A stretch of DNA of 64,000 nt from Pteria penguin (lineage: Eukaryota; Mollusca; Bivalvia; Pterioida; Pteriidae), in assembly GCA_035048485.1 (NCBI GenBank), contig CM068587.1:40299842-40363841 (forward strand). The letters run 5' to 3'. The notes below the pieces were generated by a model. That model was given only the letters and a program-made list of their open reading frames with translations, searched no databases and had not been told where the DNA came from. Below, in pieces: positions 22,521 through 33,002 of the stretch; position 1 is the first letter of the stretch, and each line of letters opens with the position of its first letter. The position numbers were made by a program, and so were the translations under genes.

Positions 22521-23139
22521 CTTAAGTTAAAAAGATAGACCTATGAATGACTGTGCTGGTAATACACGCCAGTTGAAAGTGGGGGAGGATAAATTGACTT
22601 TGCATGGTTAAAATTTTATCATTACTGCACACAAATCTTCTGTACATGATGTATATACAAGTATATTCCACTTAACTACTTGGTTATTTACATTACAAGA
22701 AACTTTGTATCATAGTTAAAATCAAATTTTCCTAATGAGATGTACACAGAATACTTCTTCTCCTTGAAAATCTACTGCATGTTTGTCAAGATGCTGCACT
22801 ATATTGTATTGTATCAGATTTGATCTAGCACTGCAGCTCTTCTCTTTTACAGTACAATACGTAGACTGAGGGGGACTGAATGTCACTGATGGATCTGTTG
22901 GTGTAGGAAGTTTATGACCGATTTCAATGATTCTTACCCACTATAATCGTATATTACTACTATCAATATAGATAATTCATGAACTACACTGGTCATGAAG
23001 TCCTAGTGCCCGACAAGGTATATCTAGTTTCCAAATATGGCAAGGGCAATTTCAGATATAATCACAATATGAAACAGCCAAGTCATGATGACACCCAAAA
23101 AACTTTTGCAAACCTGATTTCATCTTCTTTATAATGAGA
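22521..23139. other. AT-rich DNA, no gene recognised
   Basis: No supported feature. Confidence 0.4.
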
Positions 23140-23268
23140 GCCAACGTAGCTCTGTGGATGAGGTGATGAGCTTGTGATGAGAGGATGCAAATGCATCAGG
23201 AAAATGTCTCCAAATACTTGTTATTAATTGTGGAGGGACATAAAACAATAATCAATCAATCCATTTGA
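23140..23268 (+). repeat. tRNA-headed SINE relic with ATCA tail
   Basis: GAGCCAACGTAGCTCTGTGGATGAGG (A-box-like TAGCTCTGTGG) is followed by TGCATCAGGAAAATGTC, TGTGGAGGGACATAAAACA and a AATCAATCAATC tail. The tail end is the same type as in the 42,081-42,353 SINE. Confidence 0.6.
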
Positions 23269-23567
23269 TGAAGCCCTGCTTTAACTTTACATTGATGGCT
23301 ACACACATTATGTCTACTGGTATGTACAATATAAGTCAGTGGAGAGTGTCAATCACACCTTTTCAGATTAAGATGTATTAAATAATTGTGAAACTGAATT
23401 TAGCTATATTTCCTGGATATGTCATTAGATACAAAATTAATTTTAAATAAAAGTAAATTTGATTAATCTGTTACAAGGTTAGGTCAGGCACTAAATAAAG
23501 CAGGACTTTCACATACATAATTATGTTTTGACAAGAACGATGCTGATCAAATTTGTAAGCTTTAGAC

Positions 23568-23640
23568 ATTTTGGCCAAGGCAGGATTTGAACCTACTTTA
23601 CATGATGTAATGCCCCTTATGGCACATTGGCTGGATTGGT
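23568..23640 (-). repeat. tRNA-like SINE-head sequence, copy 2 (inverted)
   Basis: Reverse complement of the 21,769-21,842 sequence with a few substitutions: GGCCAAGGCAGGATTTGAACC, TACTTTACATGATG, TAATGCCCC, GGCACATTGGCT. Confidence 0.55.
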
Positions 23641-23649
23641 GTCATCAGC

Positions 23650-24607
23650 TTCATAAGATCAGCTGTGTAGTACATGTCTTAAACATGGCTTTTGTTATTC
23701 ATATCCTTTGCAATGTTATGAAAAAACATACATTACAATTTGTAAATTTGTAAAAATGGCAAGTGTTGATTGATCACATTCCTAGATATCTGAAAAATAT
23801 CTTTGTACATTTTTACAATGCATGCATTTATAAAAAGCTGATACTGTCAATTCATTTTTTGGAATATATAATGCATAAGTGAATCATATTAGAATTGATG
23901 GATAACACTTTCCCCACACTATGTGTAAGTACTAGTAGCATACAACATGTAGGTGGTGAACAATCAAAATATAACAAATATACACAAGAAGAAGAGAGAG
24001 CAAGTTTGAGCAGGAACATATGATGTGATACAATGTGAACCTGATTGAAAGTTGCCATGAAGATTCTATGATTTTCTATATTCAAATACTTTCTTAAGGG
24101 CACAGGAAGATAATCCATAAACTCTCAAAAACTTTTTTAATGCATGGAAAAATGTCAAGGATCAAAGCAATGCAGAATTCTTGTGTTAGACAACAAGGAA
24201 ATTCACCCTTCCACAAATCACAATTTTTCGTTGGTAAGGTCAGACAAAACACAGATAAATAACACATTTGTTTATGATGCATAAATAGAACAAGTGAAAA
24301 TCGTCTGAATGTCACATTCTTTTCCGAACTATAGAAGGGTGAATATACTGATTGACTTTCATTGAGTTCCAAGGCCTTTAGCGCAAAGTACAACTATGAT
24401 GACATCATGCAAGGTTGGACAAGTCGGACATTTGATTATGACGTCATAAGCATAATAATCTTTACTGAGTAGAGACAACGTTTTAAACTGCAAAAGGTTA
24501 AAGCTTTTATATGACTAAAACATTACTGTACCATCAACATTCTACCTCTGATCTAGCAAATTCATGAAGTAAAAAACATTACAGACAAACTACATACATG
24601 TACATGA
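23650..24607. other. AT-rich DNA, no gene recognised
   Basis: Only ORFs under 100 codons without recognisable domains. Confidence 0.4.
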
Positions 24608-25088
24608 GCAGAGTTTAACAAAAGTCCCAGTCCAGCTGGTCATCAGGTCAGGATTTTACAAGGACCGACAGAAATCCACATTCTGCCTGTCCAAATGTCC
24701 AACACGCATTTCTGCACTGTTTATTTTTACATTGAAGGTAGTCTCTTTCTTTCCAAGTCAAAAACGTGTTGATAATGCTCATTGGATAAAATCTATTATT
24801 GTCAGTGAATCAAATTCTCTGAAACTGCTATCACTTGTTAATGCACTGAGTAATAAGTCAAGAATACTGCTTGGGTACGATATTTTTGTCGAACAATCAG
24901 AATCTTTTGACCAAGTCAGGTGCGCTGACCCAGATTATGATGTTACAAGTACATAACAACAAAAATGACGGCGTCCTGGCCGATCAGATATTCATCGGTC
25001 CACCAAAAAACTGATTCAGACCTGCAAAAATTGCTGTTTTGCCGGTTCGAATGACCACCAGATCACCGGGACATTTGTTAAACTCTGC
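24608..25088. mobile_element. Non-autonomous TIR transposon, hAT-like
   Basis: GCAGAGTTTAACAAAAGTCCC at the left and GGGACATTTGTTAAACTCTGC at the right are near-perfect inverted termini. Subterminal CAGCTGGTCATC / GATGACC-like words continue the similarity. Flanks are only weakly alike, so the target duplication is unclear. A 74-codon frame inside (24,732-24,956) has no match I recognise. Confidence 0.75.
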
Positions 25089-26045
25089 ATAAGTGATATT
25101 CTTAAGTTTTCTCTTTGAATTCAAAAGTGAGGGGATCCACCTTCCATAGATTGCTCACAGTAATGCCTCCCCCTGAAAGTTAAGAAAGAAAAAAGAGGAT
25201 TTACTGGCTCAGTTATGTGGCAGAAGTCACCATAGAGCTATACAATACATGAATATAAATAATATACTAGAACATATATCACATTACAAAAATATTTGAT
25301 TGTAGTGCAATTACGATACCGACTTAGGACGGTCATTTAATTTGACAAAAGCCAAACAAATGGTGTGGTTAACCGGTTTACGGGCCCACCTTCCCACTCA
25401 CCGTAACAGCAGAACCCATCCATTTGCTTTTACAATGTGATGGTGAACAATGGTTTTTGGAAGTGTGCTCAACAAACCAAAACCAATACAATAAGAATGA
25501 TATAAATACATGTTCTTATATATATAATGTTGTGGAAAATACTCAACCAATATTATGCTTGTGACCAGATAGGTATTTATGTAATTAAAATCTTCATGTA
25601 ATGTCCACGATGAAGCATGAAGAAGTTAAAGCCTGGAGAAGAATTATGGCTCTGTGTATACTGCGATCTTCACCTAGCGGATATGACCTAGGTTCAAGGT
25701 CATGACACACCCTTGGGTCATGCACAACAATTGTGTGAAATATTACTCGACTGCAATATAGCATGAAGAAGTTATGGCCCAGAAAAGGTTGATGGACAGG
25801 TGGACAGACAGACAATCAAACTTTGTTTGCAAGATGTATACAAAGTCCCCAATGTGACATCTTAGTAGTCATATTCAGATCAACATCACGTACAAATCCT
25901 TATAAAAAGCTTGTTATATTTAAGTTCCCATGTATAATGCACCCCCATGAAATCAACGTCAGAAATTGTGAAAAAACTAGCGGAATTTGAATCGAACATC
26001 GTATCGAGCAAAAGTATCAAACAGCATCAAAACTTTGGTGAATCG
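25089..26045. other. Non-coding DNA with a GTC/GACAGACAGAC-ended repeat relic
   Basis: Between about 25,600 and 25,830 there are two modules sharing GAAGCATGAAGAAGTTA and ATAGCATGAAGAAGTTA, ending GGACAGACAGACAATC. No gene seen. Confidence 0.4.
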
Positions 26046-26049
26046 TTAC

Positions 26050-26598
26050 ACCCCTAGAAAACAAGAGCAATGCCACGGTAGCATATGCCCCTCCCTGGTT
26101 ATTTTTGTAACATGGGCGTAACTCACATGACCACATTAGAGGTCATCTACTCCTCATAATCACCCACAAGCAAAATTTTTCTATTCAAAAGTTTGTGTCT
26201 AATGATTAACAGATAAGTCACTCGTCTTCATTTAATTTAAACATCAGTATTAACTGACACAAAACTTAATCAAAATAATCATGCCAAAGACAGGTATCCT
26301 CTAGATGTATCTGTATGCAAAATAACAATTCAAAATCTCTATCCGTTTCTGAGATAATGAATGGAAACTGCTAATTTTTAGAAATTTTTTAAGACCAAGG
26401 AGGATAACTATGACAAAAATTGTTGAACGATAACCAAGTTTTAACTTGACCTATATATCTTTGAGATGTATCTGTATACAAAATATCAATTCAATATCTT
26501 TATTGGTTCCAGATTATGAGCTGAAACTGTAAATGGACTGACCGACCGACAGCAGCAAAGCAATATACCCCTCCTTCTTCGAAGGGGGGCATAAAAAT
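26050..26598 (+). repeat. GGGGCATAAAAA-ended interspersed repeat
   Basis: Begins AAAACAAGAGCAATGCC, contains ATATGCCCCTCC near its left end, two AACTTGACCTATAT / AAATATCAATTCAA modules, and ends TTCTTCGAAGGGGGGCATAAAAA. The left ATGCCCC and right GGGGCAT form short inverted ends. Confidence 0.6.
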
Positions 26599-27687
26599 TG
26601 AAGCTGTTGTTTAGGATGAGGGTTTAACTACTAGTACGGCTGCAATAGTTAAGAAATTTGAAGTCTGTAAATTTAATCGTAAATGAAGTGAATGAGCGAA
26701 AAGCATCGATATCACACCATGAATAAAGGCTGGTCATTCCGTGCCGCTTTTTATAATGGTATACATAACGCGATTTCATTTTGATAGAAATACAAGGCAA
26801 ATTCAATCGACAACATAAACAATGAAATGACAGGTTAATTAAGGAGGTACACAAAAGACGAACCACTAAACATCAAAACAAAATCATATACATGTACTAA
26901 GCAATATCGATTGCGTCTCGCGGTCTTGCTGTTCCATTACGAAATTGACATTATTTTTTTTATTTTTTCCCTGTGTATTATACACCGAGTTAGGCATTTT
27001 TTCGTGATTTTGGAGGTCATTGTTTAGGTGTGTATTACACTTGGGTATATATTATATATTATTTCACAACAATATACTGGCTTAAAATAGGCTAAATTTG
27101 GGGCAAAATATTTTATCAATAAACATTTGCTATCACACAGAAACTTTTCACTATCAGATGAAAAAGACAAATTATTACAGAAATACATAGAAACGGTTTA
27201 GTGTTTTAATATCATATCAGATAAAACAAAATATCAGATAAAATATATGGAGTCCATTGTATTTCTTATTCTTAATGACCAGACAAGTTGTACGGTAAAT
27301 CCCTTCAATCATCTTCAATTATACCCACCCCTGTCACATTATATAGAATGTGTCGGACTGCATTCATTTGGGAAACTTTATTATCGATAGATTTAGTCAC
27401 TGCTAATTGTGATTCCCACTCTAAACCATATACAAAAACATTACAAAAACCCAATCTTCAAGAATAGACTACTACTACCAAAAAGTATTAAGTTTATCAG
27501 TTATATATACATTTGAATACTACTTACCATCACTAAATAGCAATGTCCCTCATTTTTCTGTAAAACAGCAGCACTAATTCTGTTTCTCAGGCTTGAACTT
27601 CCACCATAATGTCTATGATACAACAGTAAAACTTCATGTTATTCATTTTCGACTGTGATTCAATCATGTTAGTTTTGTTTTATCATA
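26599..27687. other. AT-rich DNA, no gene recognised
   Basis: No supported feature. Confidence 0.4.
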
Positions 27688-28899
27688 CAATGATGCTTCG
27701 GTAATCCGGGCTCTGTTTATTTGGAAAATCCACTTTCCAGACAAGAAAGTGCAGAAACAGATTTCCCAAATGATATTTCGCTCTAATAATCTGGAAATCC
27801 ATGGTTCAGATCTGGACAAGGAAATATGGGTATAAAATTCCAAAAGTATGTTAAATTTGCTCTGATAATCCGTACAAAATCTTAATTGCCTTCTAGACAT
27901 AACTGTAGCAAATAACCACGGTTTAATTAATATATGAAGCCACACTGTTTATCCCCTCTCTACACTGATTGATTGTTTGTTTAACAATTAAACGATGCGT
28001 TTACCTGATCACCTACCTATCGTATATTAATTACCTATCCAATTAAGAACGACAGCTAGGGGTATAGTCAAACGTCCTGTTAGCTGTCACTGATGATTGC
28101 TTTTTCAGTCAGTAAACACTTACGCCAGAATTGAAGATTACTGTTATTTGAATGATAGTAAATAAAAGTGAAGGAACACAAACACTCTGTTCCTTTACTT
28201 TTTTATGTACCGGACTTCCCTTTGGAGGACTTTTTCGAATCTTTATAAATAAAAGTGAATTGCCGAATTCACAGCTTACATTGTTAATTAAATATTGAGG
28301 CTTTAAATTATAACTGAACTCTAGGTAGCATCACTCTTTTATCACAGATCGACTATTGATAACATATTCTTACTTAGTGCTAATTAGTGCTCATTACAAG
28401 TTTAAGCTTTAGTAATTGTTCTGTTTTATAGTCATAGAAAATTTTTATATTTCAAACATGTACATTTTATTTATCCGGACATTCTTTTCAATGCTAAATT
28501 TGTTTACCACAGCAAGAAGTTAGATAAACACTCTGATCATGTAGAAGTGAAATTAGCCAAGCATGAGGTATATACAAAGGCGGCTGTCAACATTTACATA
28601 GAGGACATTGAGTTGAAAAATCAAGCAGGTTTTAGAAGTTTCGCTGAAATCAATGTACAATTTACTAAAGATGTTAACATAATAATAGATATACATGTAA
28701 TTATATTTCTTCGTATACAAATTAAATGTATATAAGGAATGTATGTTTACTAGTGTTTTCTTGTGCATACACCCCTTCTATCACCAAGAAATAAGATTCT
28801 TTAACATCTTTTATACTATGATCTGGTAAACCAGAAAATCCATTTATCCGTAAAAAATTGGCCGGGAACAAATGTTTCCGGATAAATGGAGCATAGCTG
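27688..28899. mobile_element. Non-autonomous Tigger/pogo-like transposon
   Basis: The left end CAATGATGCTTCGGTAATCCGG and the reverse complement of the right end CAGCTATGCTCCATTTATCCGG are related inverted termini. The element is flanked by TA on both sides (27,686-27,687 and 28,900-28,901), the target duplication of the Tc1/mariner/pogo group. There is no transposase frame. Part of the interior recurs at 700-1,215. Confidence 0.65.
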
Positions 28900-28955
28900 T
28901 ATATATGTTAAATTGATTTACTGTTTTGAATATAACAATTTTGAAATACATATTA

Positions 28956-28960
28956 ATTTG
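28956..28960 (+). repeat. BEL/Pao target-site duplication, left copy
   Basis: ATTTG directly precedes the left LTR and is repeated at 37,113-37,117 after the right LTR. A 5-bp duplication fits LTR integrases. Confidence 0.9.
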
Positions 28961-29576
28961 TGTCAAGCCTTATGTGTTGAACAAACGCTTTATTCATCAT
29001 GTGACATGGAAATATGTGTATGAACATGTAGTAAAAAGCTGAAAGAAAAAGTAAAGTATACGAAGTACACGTTTCAAATTACAGTCAATGTTCTGAAAAA
29101 GAACGTACAATGAAGTATGATTGTGCTTGATCAAAGAATTATCAATAATCATAACACTTAGTAATTAAAAGCTAAACGTATATGTTTATAGACAAAAACT
29201 GACGCTTGACTTTAATTACAAGGTAATGTTTGGCTTGCAACAGCTGATTTCTAAAAATAACTCAGTAGGACATACGTGACTAGATGACCTAGAACTTTCT
29301 ACACACAAATTTATATATATCTGTAAATATATATGCTTTACCATCAAATTACTCGTATATGCATACTTATGCAGTACCAAGAAAACCGTAAATAGCAATA
29401 AAAACTTACTCTATGGGGAGGCAAAGGAACATCAACATATTGTAAGCAAAATGCGCTGAGCTGCCATGCAGCGAAAGTGTGCATCGTCTCCAGGAACAGA
29501 ACAACTAACGAAAGATAACTCTAACTAAGAGTGTCAATACTGTCCTAAGAAAGATAACTCTAACCGTAACATTACA
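28961..29576 (-). repeat. 3' LTR of the BEL/Pao element
   Basis: 616 bp, ends TGTCAAG...ATTACA on the plus strand (TG...CA termini). Compared with the right LTR it differs only at 29,062 (G here, T at 36,598). Confidence 0.97.
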
Positions 29577-29586
29577 CTCCCCACCT
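29577..29586 (-). other. Polypurine tract
   Basis: On the minus strand AGGTGGGGAG immediately precedes the 3' LTR, the expected place for plus-strand priming in LTR elements. Confidence 0.75.
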
Positions 29587-29795
29587 GATTACAATCACCA
29601 ACTATACTTATCAAAGGAAAAATATAGAAAAATCAGTTCTGTACTTATTTGAGAACTAAACAAACAGCTGATGTTTTAGCAGTGAAATACAAGCAATGAA
29701 AATGAATAAAATTGTCATAAAAATACAGAAAGTCTGATATTTTTTTATAAATAACGTACGTAGTTAAGCATGTTATGGAACAATGAATTGTACAG

Positions 29796-32009
29796 CTATT
29801 CAGAAAACAAATGTACCACTTCTGCGATAGGTCTGACATAATCACACGGTTTGCCATCCTTAATGACACGAACTTTTAATTTTCGAACCAAATTGTCATC
29901 ACTGGGAAACACTTCAGTAACAATACCAGTAGGCCATTCGATGCGCGCACACTGTTTATCACGTAACAAAACAACATCTCCAACTTTGATATTTTCACAT
30001 GTAGCGTTCCACTTTTTACGAGATTGTAAGATGGACAAATACTCTAATTTCCATTTTTTCCAAAAGGTGTTGGCTAACACTTGAACCATTTTCCATTGTG
30101 AGCGGTACATGTCTTTGACATCATACTTCTGAAAGCTTGTTTTTGTGTCAGTAACTTTTTGCGTTAGCAACATGTTTGGAGATAATATAAACGGATCATT
30201 CGCATCAGTCGATACTGGCACCAAAGGTCTTGAATTCATGATGGCTGTTACTTCTGCCATTAAGGTGACCAATACCTCATGTGTAAGTTTGCCATGTTTT
30301 AGGTCCAGAAGCATAGCATTCAATATTCTTCTTGCGAGTCCAATGAGTCGTTCCCATATACCTCCAAAGTGTGAAGCGTGTGGTGGGTTAAAATGCCAAG
30401 TAGTGTCTGTTGTTTGAAGATAGCGTCTGACGGTATCATCTTCGACATTAATGGCAGCCATCTGTAACTCAGAGACTGCTCCCACGAAATTGGTTCCGCG
30501 ATCAGATCGAAATTCACTAACTTTACCTCGTATGGCTGTAAATCTACGCAATGCATTCACAAATGCGGATGACGACATTTCCTCTATAATTTCAATGTGC
30601 ACAGCTCGGGTATATAAGCACGTGAAAAGTACAGCCCAACGTTTAGAATTTAAACTTCCTCCACGTGTGCGTCGTGTTGTAATGTTCCACGGGCCAAACA
30701 CATCAACTCCTACAAAGGTAAAGGGTGGTGATGGATTTACTCGCTCTCTAGGTAGATCTGCCATCTTTTGAACGGCACATTTACCACGTAACTTCCTGCA
30801 GGTAACACAATGAAATAGCAGTGAGGAGATCAAACGCTTGCCATCTGTTATCCAGTATCCTGCTTTGCGGATCCTACCCTCAGTGATGTGGCGTCCCTGG
30901 TGAAAAATCTTTTCATGATAATAACTTACAATTAGTCTTGCAATGTGGCTCTTGCCTGGAATAAGAATAGGTGTCCTTTCTTCATACGGTAGCTGTGCCT
31001 TTCGTGCACGTCCTCCTACTCGCAATATGTTATCTTTGTCAAGGAATGGTGACAAATTGATAATTGAACCGTCTTTTGATATGAGCTGTTCATTTTGTAA
31101 GGCTGAAATTTCTTTCGAATAGATTTCAGCCTGTACTTCTTTTATGATAAAGTTTTCAACACCTTGAATGCTAGCCAGTTGATCACCTGATGTATGGTAA
31201 GTAGTTTGTATGTAACGCTTCAAGGTAAGTAATCCACGGACTAAGCTGTACCACCTGCTAAAGCGTTTAAAACGTGATGTCCCTAAAAATGCTTTACAAA
31301 GTTTTGTTTTCAAGACAAGAGGGCAAATCTCATTGTCATCATCCGGTGAGATTAATGAATAATTCATATGGTCAGTTTGCACCTCGACAAGAGGTTCCCG
31401 AAGGAAGGCAGGACCCAACACCCATTGGCTGCTGGTAAGTACTTCTGGATGTATCCCACGAGTCCCAATGTCAGCGGGGTTTTCCTCCGAGGCAACATAA
31501 TTCCATTGACCAGGTGTAGAGCACTTGTGGATCCTAGCTACTCTGTTTGCAACATATACATAGAATCTACGATGGAAATTTGATAAGTAACCAAGAACAA
31601 CCTTGCTGTCACTATAGTAACGAATGTCATACAACGGTAAGTCAAGTTCACGTGATAATAATTCACCAATCTCTACTGTCAATACAGCGGAGCAGAGTTC
31701 TAAGCGTGGTATTGTATGCCCACTTTTAGGTGCCACTTTGCTCTTTCCAAATGCAAGTCCTACATGTATATCCTGATTTTTTGTTATGCCTCGTAAGTAT
31801 GCACAGGCAGATATTGCTCTCTCCGAAGCATCACAAAATATATGCAGTGAATGTGATAGAAGTCCACTATATGAAACGGGTAGGATACAGCGAGGAATAT
31901 GTATCTCTTTGAGCTTAATGAGCTGCTCTGACCATGAGTTCCATGAGGTCATCAAACCTGATGGCAAAGGCTCATCCCAGCTGTTGATGCTGGCCACTGT
32001 GTCTCTCAT
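29796..32009 (-). CDS. pol (3' part): BEL/Pao RNase H and integrase
   Basis: 737 codons. RNase H: D60 in FCDAS, E105 in PRLELC, D134 in YYSDSK and D180 in ENPAD. Integrase zinc-binding residues are H370, H374, C401 and C404. The catalytic core has D436 in GVDVFG, D503 in RSDRGTNF and E553 in GGIWERL, all in place. The product would degrade the RNA template and insert element DNA. It overlaps the RT frame by 4 bases (ATGA at 32,009-32,006), where one base has been lost relative to a continuous pol. The frame itself is intact. Confidence 0.93.
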   Translation of the reverse strand: MRDTVASINSWDEPLPSGLMTSWNSWSEQLIKLKEIHIPRCILPVSYSGLLSHSLHIFCDASERAISACAYLRGITKNQDIHVGLAFGKSKVAPKSGHTIPRLELCSAVLTVEIGELLSRELDLPLYDIRYYSDSKVVLGYLSNFHRRFYVYVANRVARIHKCSTPGQWNYVASEENPADIGTRGIHPEVLTSSQWVLGPAFLREPLVEVQTDHMNYSLISPDDDNEICPLVLKTKLCKAFLGTSRFKRFSRWYSLVRGLLTLKRYIQTTYHTSGDQLASIQGVENFIIKEVQAEIYSKEISALQNEQLISKDGSIINLSPFLDKDNILRVGGRARKAQLPYEERTPILIPGKSHIARLIVSYYHEKIFHQGRHITEGRIRKAGYWITDGKRLISSLLFHCVTCRKLRGKCAVQKMADLPRERVNPSPPFTFVGVDVFGPWNITTRRTRGGSLNSKRWAVLFTCLYTRAVHIEIIEEMSSSAFVNALRRFTAIRGKVSEFRSDRGTNFVGAVSELQMAAINVEDDTVRRYLQTTDTTWHFNPPHASHFGGIWERLIGLARRILNAMLLDLKHGKLTHEVLVTLMAEVTAIMNSRPLVPVSTDANDPFILSPNMLLTQKVTDTKTSFQKYDVKDMYRSQWKMVQVLANTFWKKWKLEYLSILQSRKKWNATCENIKVGDVVLLRDKQCARIEWPTGIVTEVFPSDDNLVRKLKVRVIKDGKPCDYVRPIAEVVHLFSE

Positions 32010-32920
32010 AATGATTTTCCTTGTATGATAATAGGGGAGAGAAAGCCTAATGGGTCAAACAATCTATTGACTACAGATAAGAGACCTCTCTTGGTAAAGG
32101 GTTTCTCATCTTCAAAGGCTTGATATGTAAATGTGTCGGTTGCTAGTTGCCAGCTTAAACCCAAACTACGGTGCATGGGTAGGTCTTCACGATCAAAATC
32201 AAAGGCTTCAAATGATTTTGCAAGGTCACTTGTTGGAAAGAGGGTCAACAACTGCTCACTATTTGAAGCTATCTTGTGTAGTCTTAGGTTGCCTCCATCT
32301 AAGAGTGCCTTCTGTGCTCCCTTAATAACATGGACTGCTTGTTCTACTGTGGAAAAAGATGCTAGCCCATCATCTACATAAAAGTTCTTTATGACATAAT
32401 CTTTGACGTTACGGTCAATAGAGTTCTCCACACATTTCCGCAGGCCGCAAGTGGCAACTGCAGGGGACGGGCAGTTGCCAAAGACATGTACACACATACG
32501 ATATTCTATAATTTCATGATCAGGGTTATTGTCTCGATGCCAAAAGAATCGAAGGTAGTTTCTGTGTGTGTCTTTGACATAGAAACCAAAAAACATTTGC
32601 TGAATGTCGGCTATTACCGCAATGGGTTCACGTCGGAATCTTAGCAGAACGCCCACTAAATTGTTAAGTAAATCAGGGCCTTGCAAGAGTACACTGTTGA
32701 GTGATAGTCCTTCAAATGTTGCCGATGAATCAAATACTACTCTTAATTGGTCTTCTTTTTTGGGGTGATAGATCCCGAATATTGGGACGTACCAGTGCTC
32801 AGTTTCCTCATCTATAGGGGGTGCAATTTCTGCATGACCAGAATTAAAGATGCGTTGCATGAAAGCCACAAAATGTTCAAGTTTTTGTGGGTTCCGATGT
32901 AAGCTATCTTTAAGCATCAT
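32006..32920 (-). CDS. pol (RT part): BEL/Pao reverse transcriptase
   Basis: The recognisable RT begins upstream of this ATG, at about 33,010, in the same frame. Motifs: RVVFDSSA (60-67), ADIQQMF with the first catalytic aspartate (104-110), FGNCPSPA (147-154) and YVDD with the catalytic pair (181-184). BEL/Pao RTs typically carry YVDD and this NCPSPA block. The frame ends at 32,006 one codon before the RNase H region continues in the next frame. The ATG used may not be a true start; a fused polyprotein is normal in this family. Confidence 0.93.
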   Translation of the reverse strand: MMLKDSLHRNPQKLEHFVAFMQRIFNSGHAEIAPPIDEETEHWYVPIFGIYHPKKEDQLRVVFDSSATFEGLSLNSVLLQGPDLLNNLVGVLLRFRREPIAVIADIQQMFFGFYVKDTHRNYLRFFWHRDNNPDHEIIEYRMCVHVFGNCPSPAVATCGLRKCVENSIDRNVKDYVIKNFYVDDGLASFSTVEQAVHVIKGAQKALLDGGNLRLHKIASNSEQLLTLFPTSDLAKSFEAFDFDREDLPMHRSLGLSWQLATDTFTYQAFEDEKPFTKRGLLSVVNRLFDPLGFLSPIIIQGKSL

Positions 32921-33002
32921 AGCACGTTTTATGGCAACGGATCGATTGCTAGGCAGACGTGGCCTTGGACTCCTAAATGGTAATGGAGCCGTCCAATTAC
33001 CA

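Noticed and set aside
24732..24956. A 74-codon gene
   Set aside because: Lies inside a non-autonomous TIR element and resembles no family I recognise.
29586..29796. An env gene in the BEL/Pao element
   Set aside because: Only about 200 bases separate integrase from the 3' LTR and no membrane-protein frame is present.
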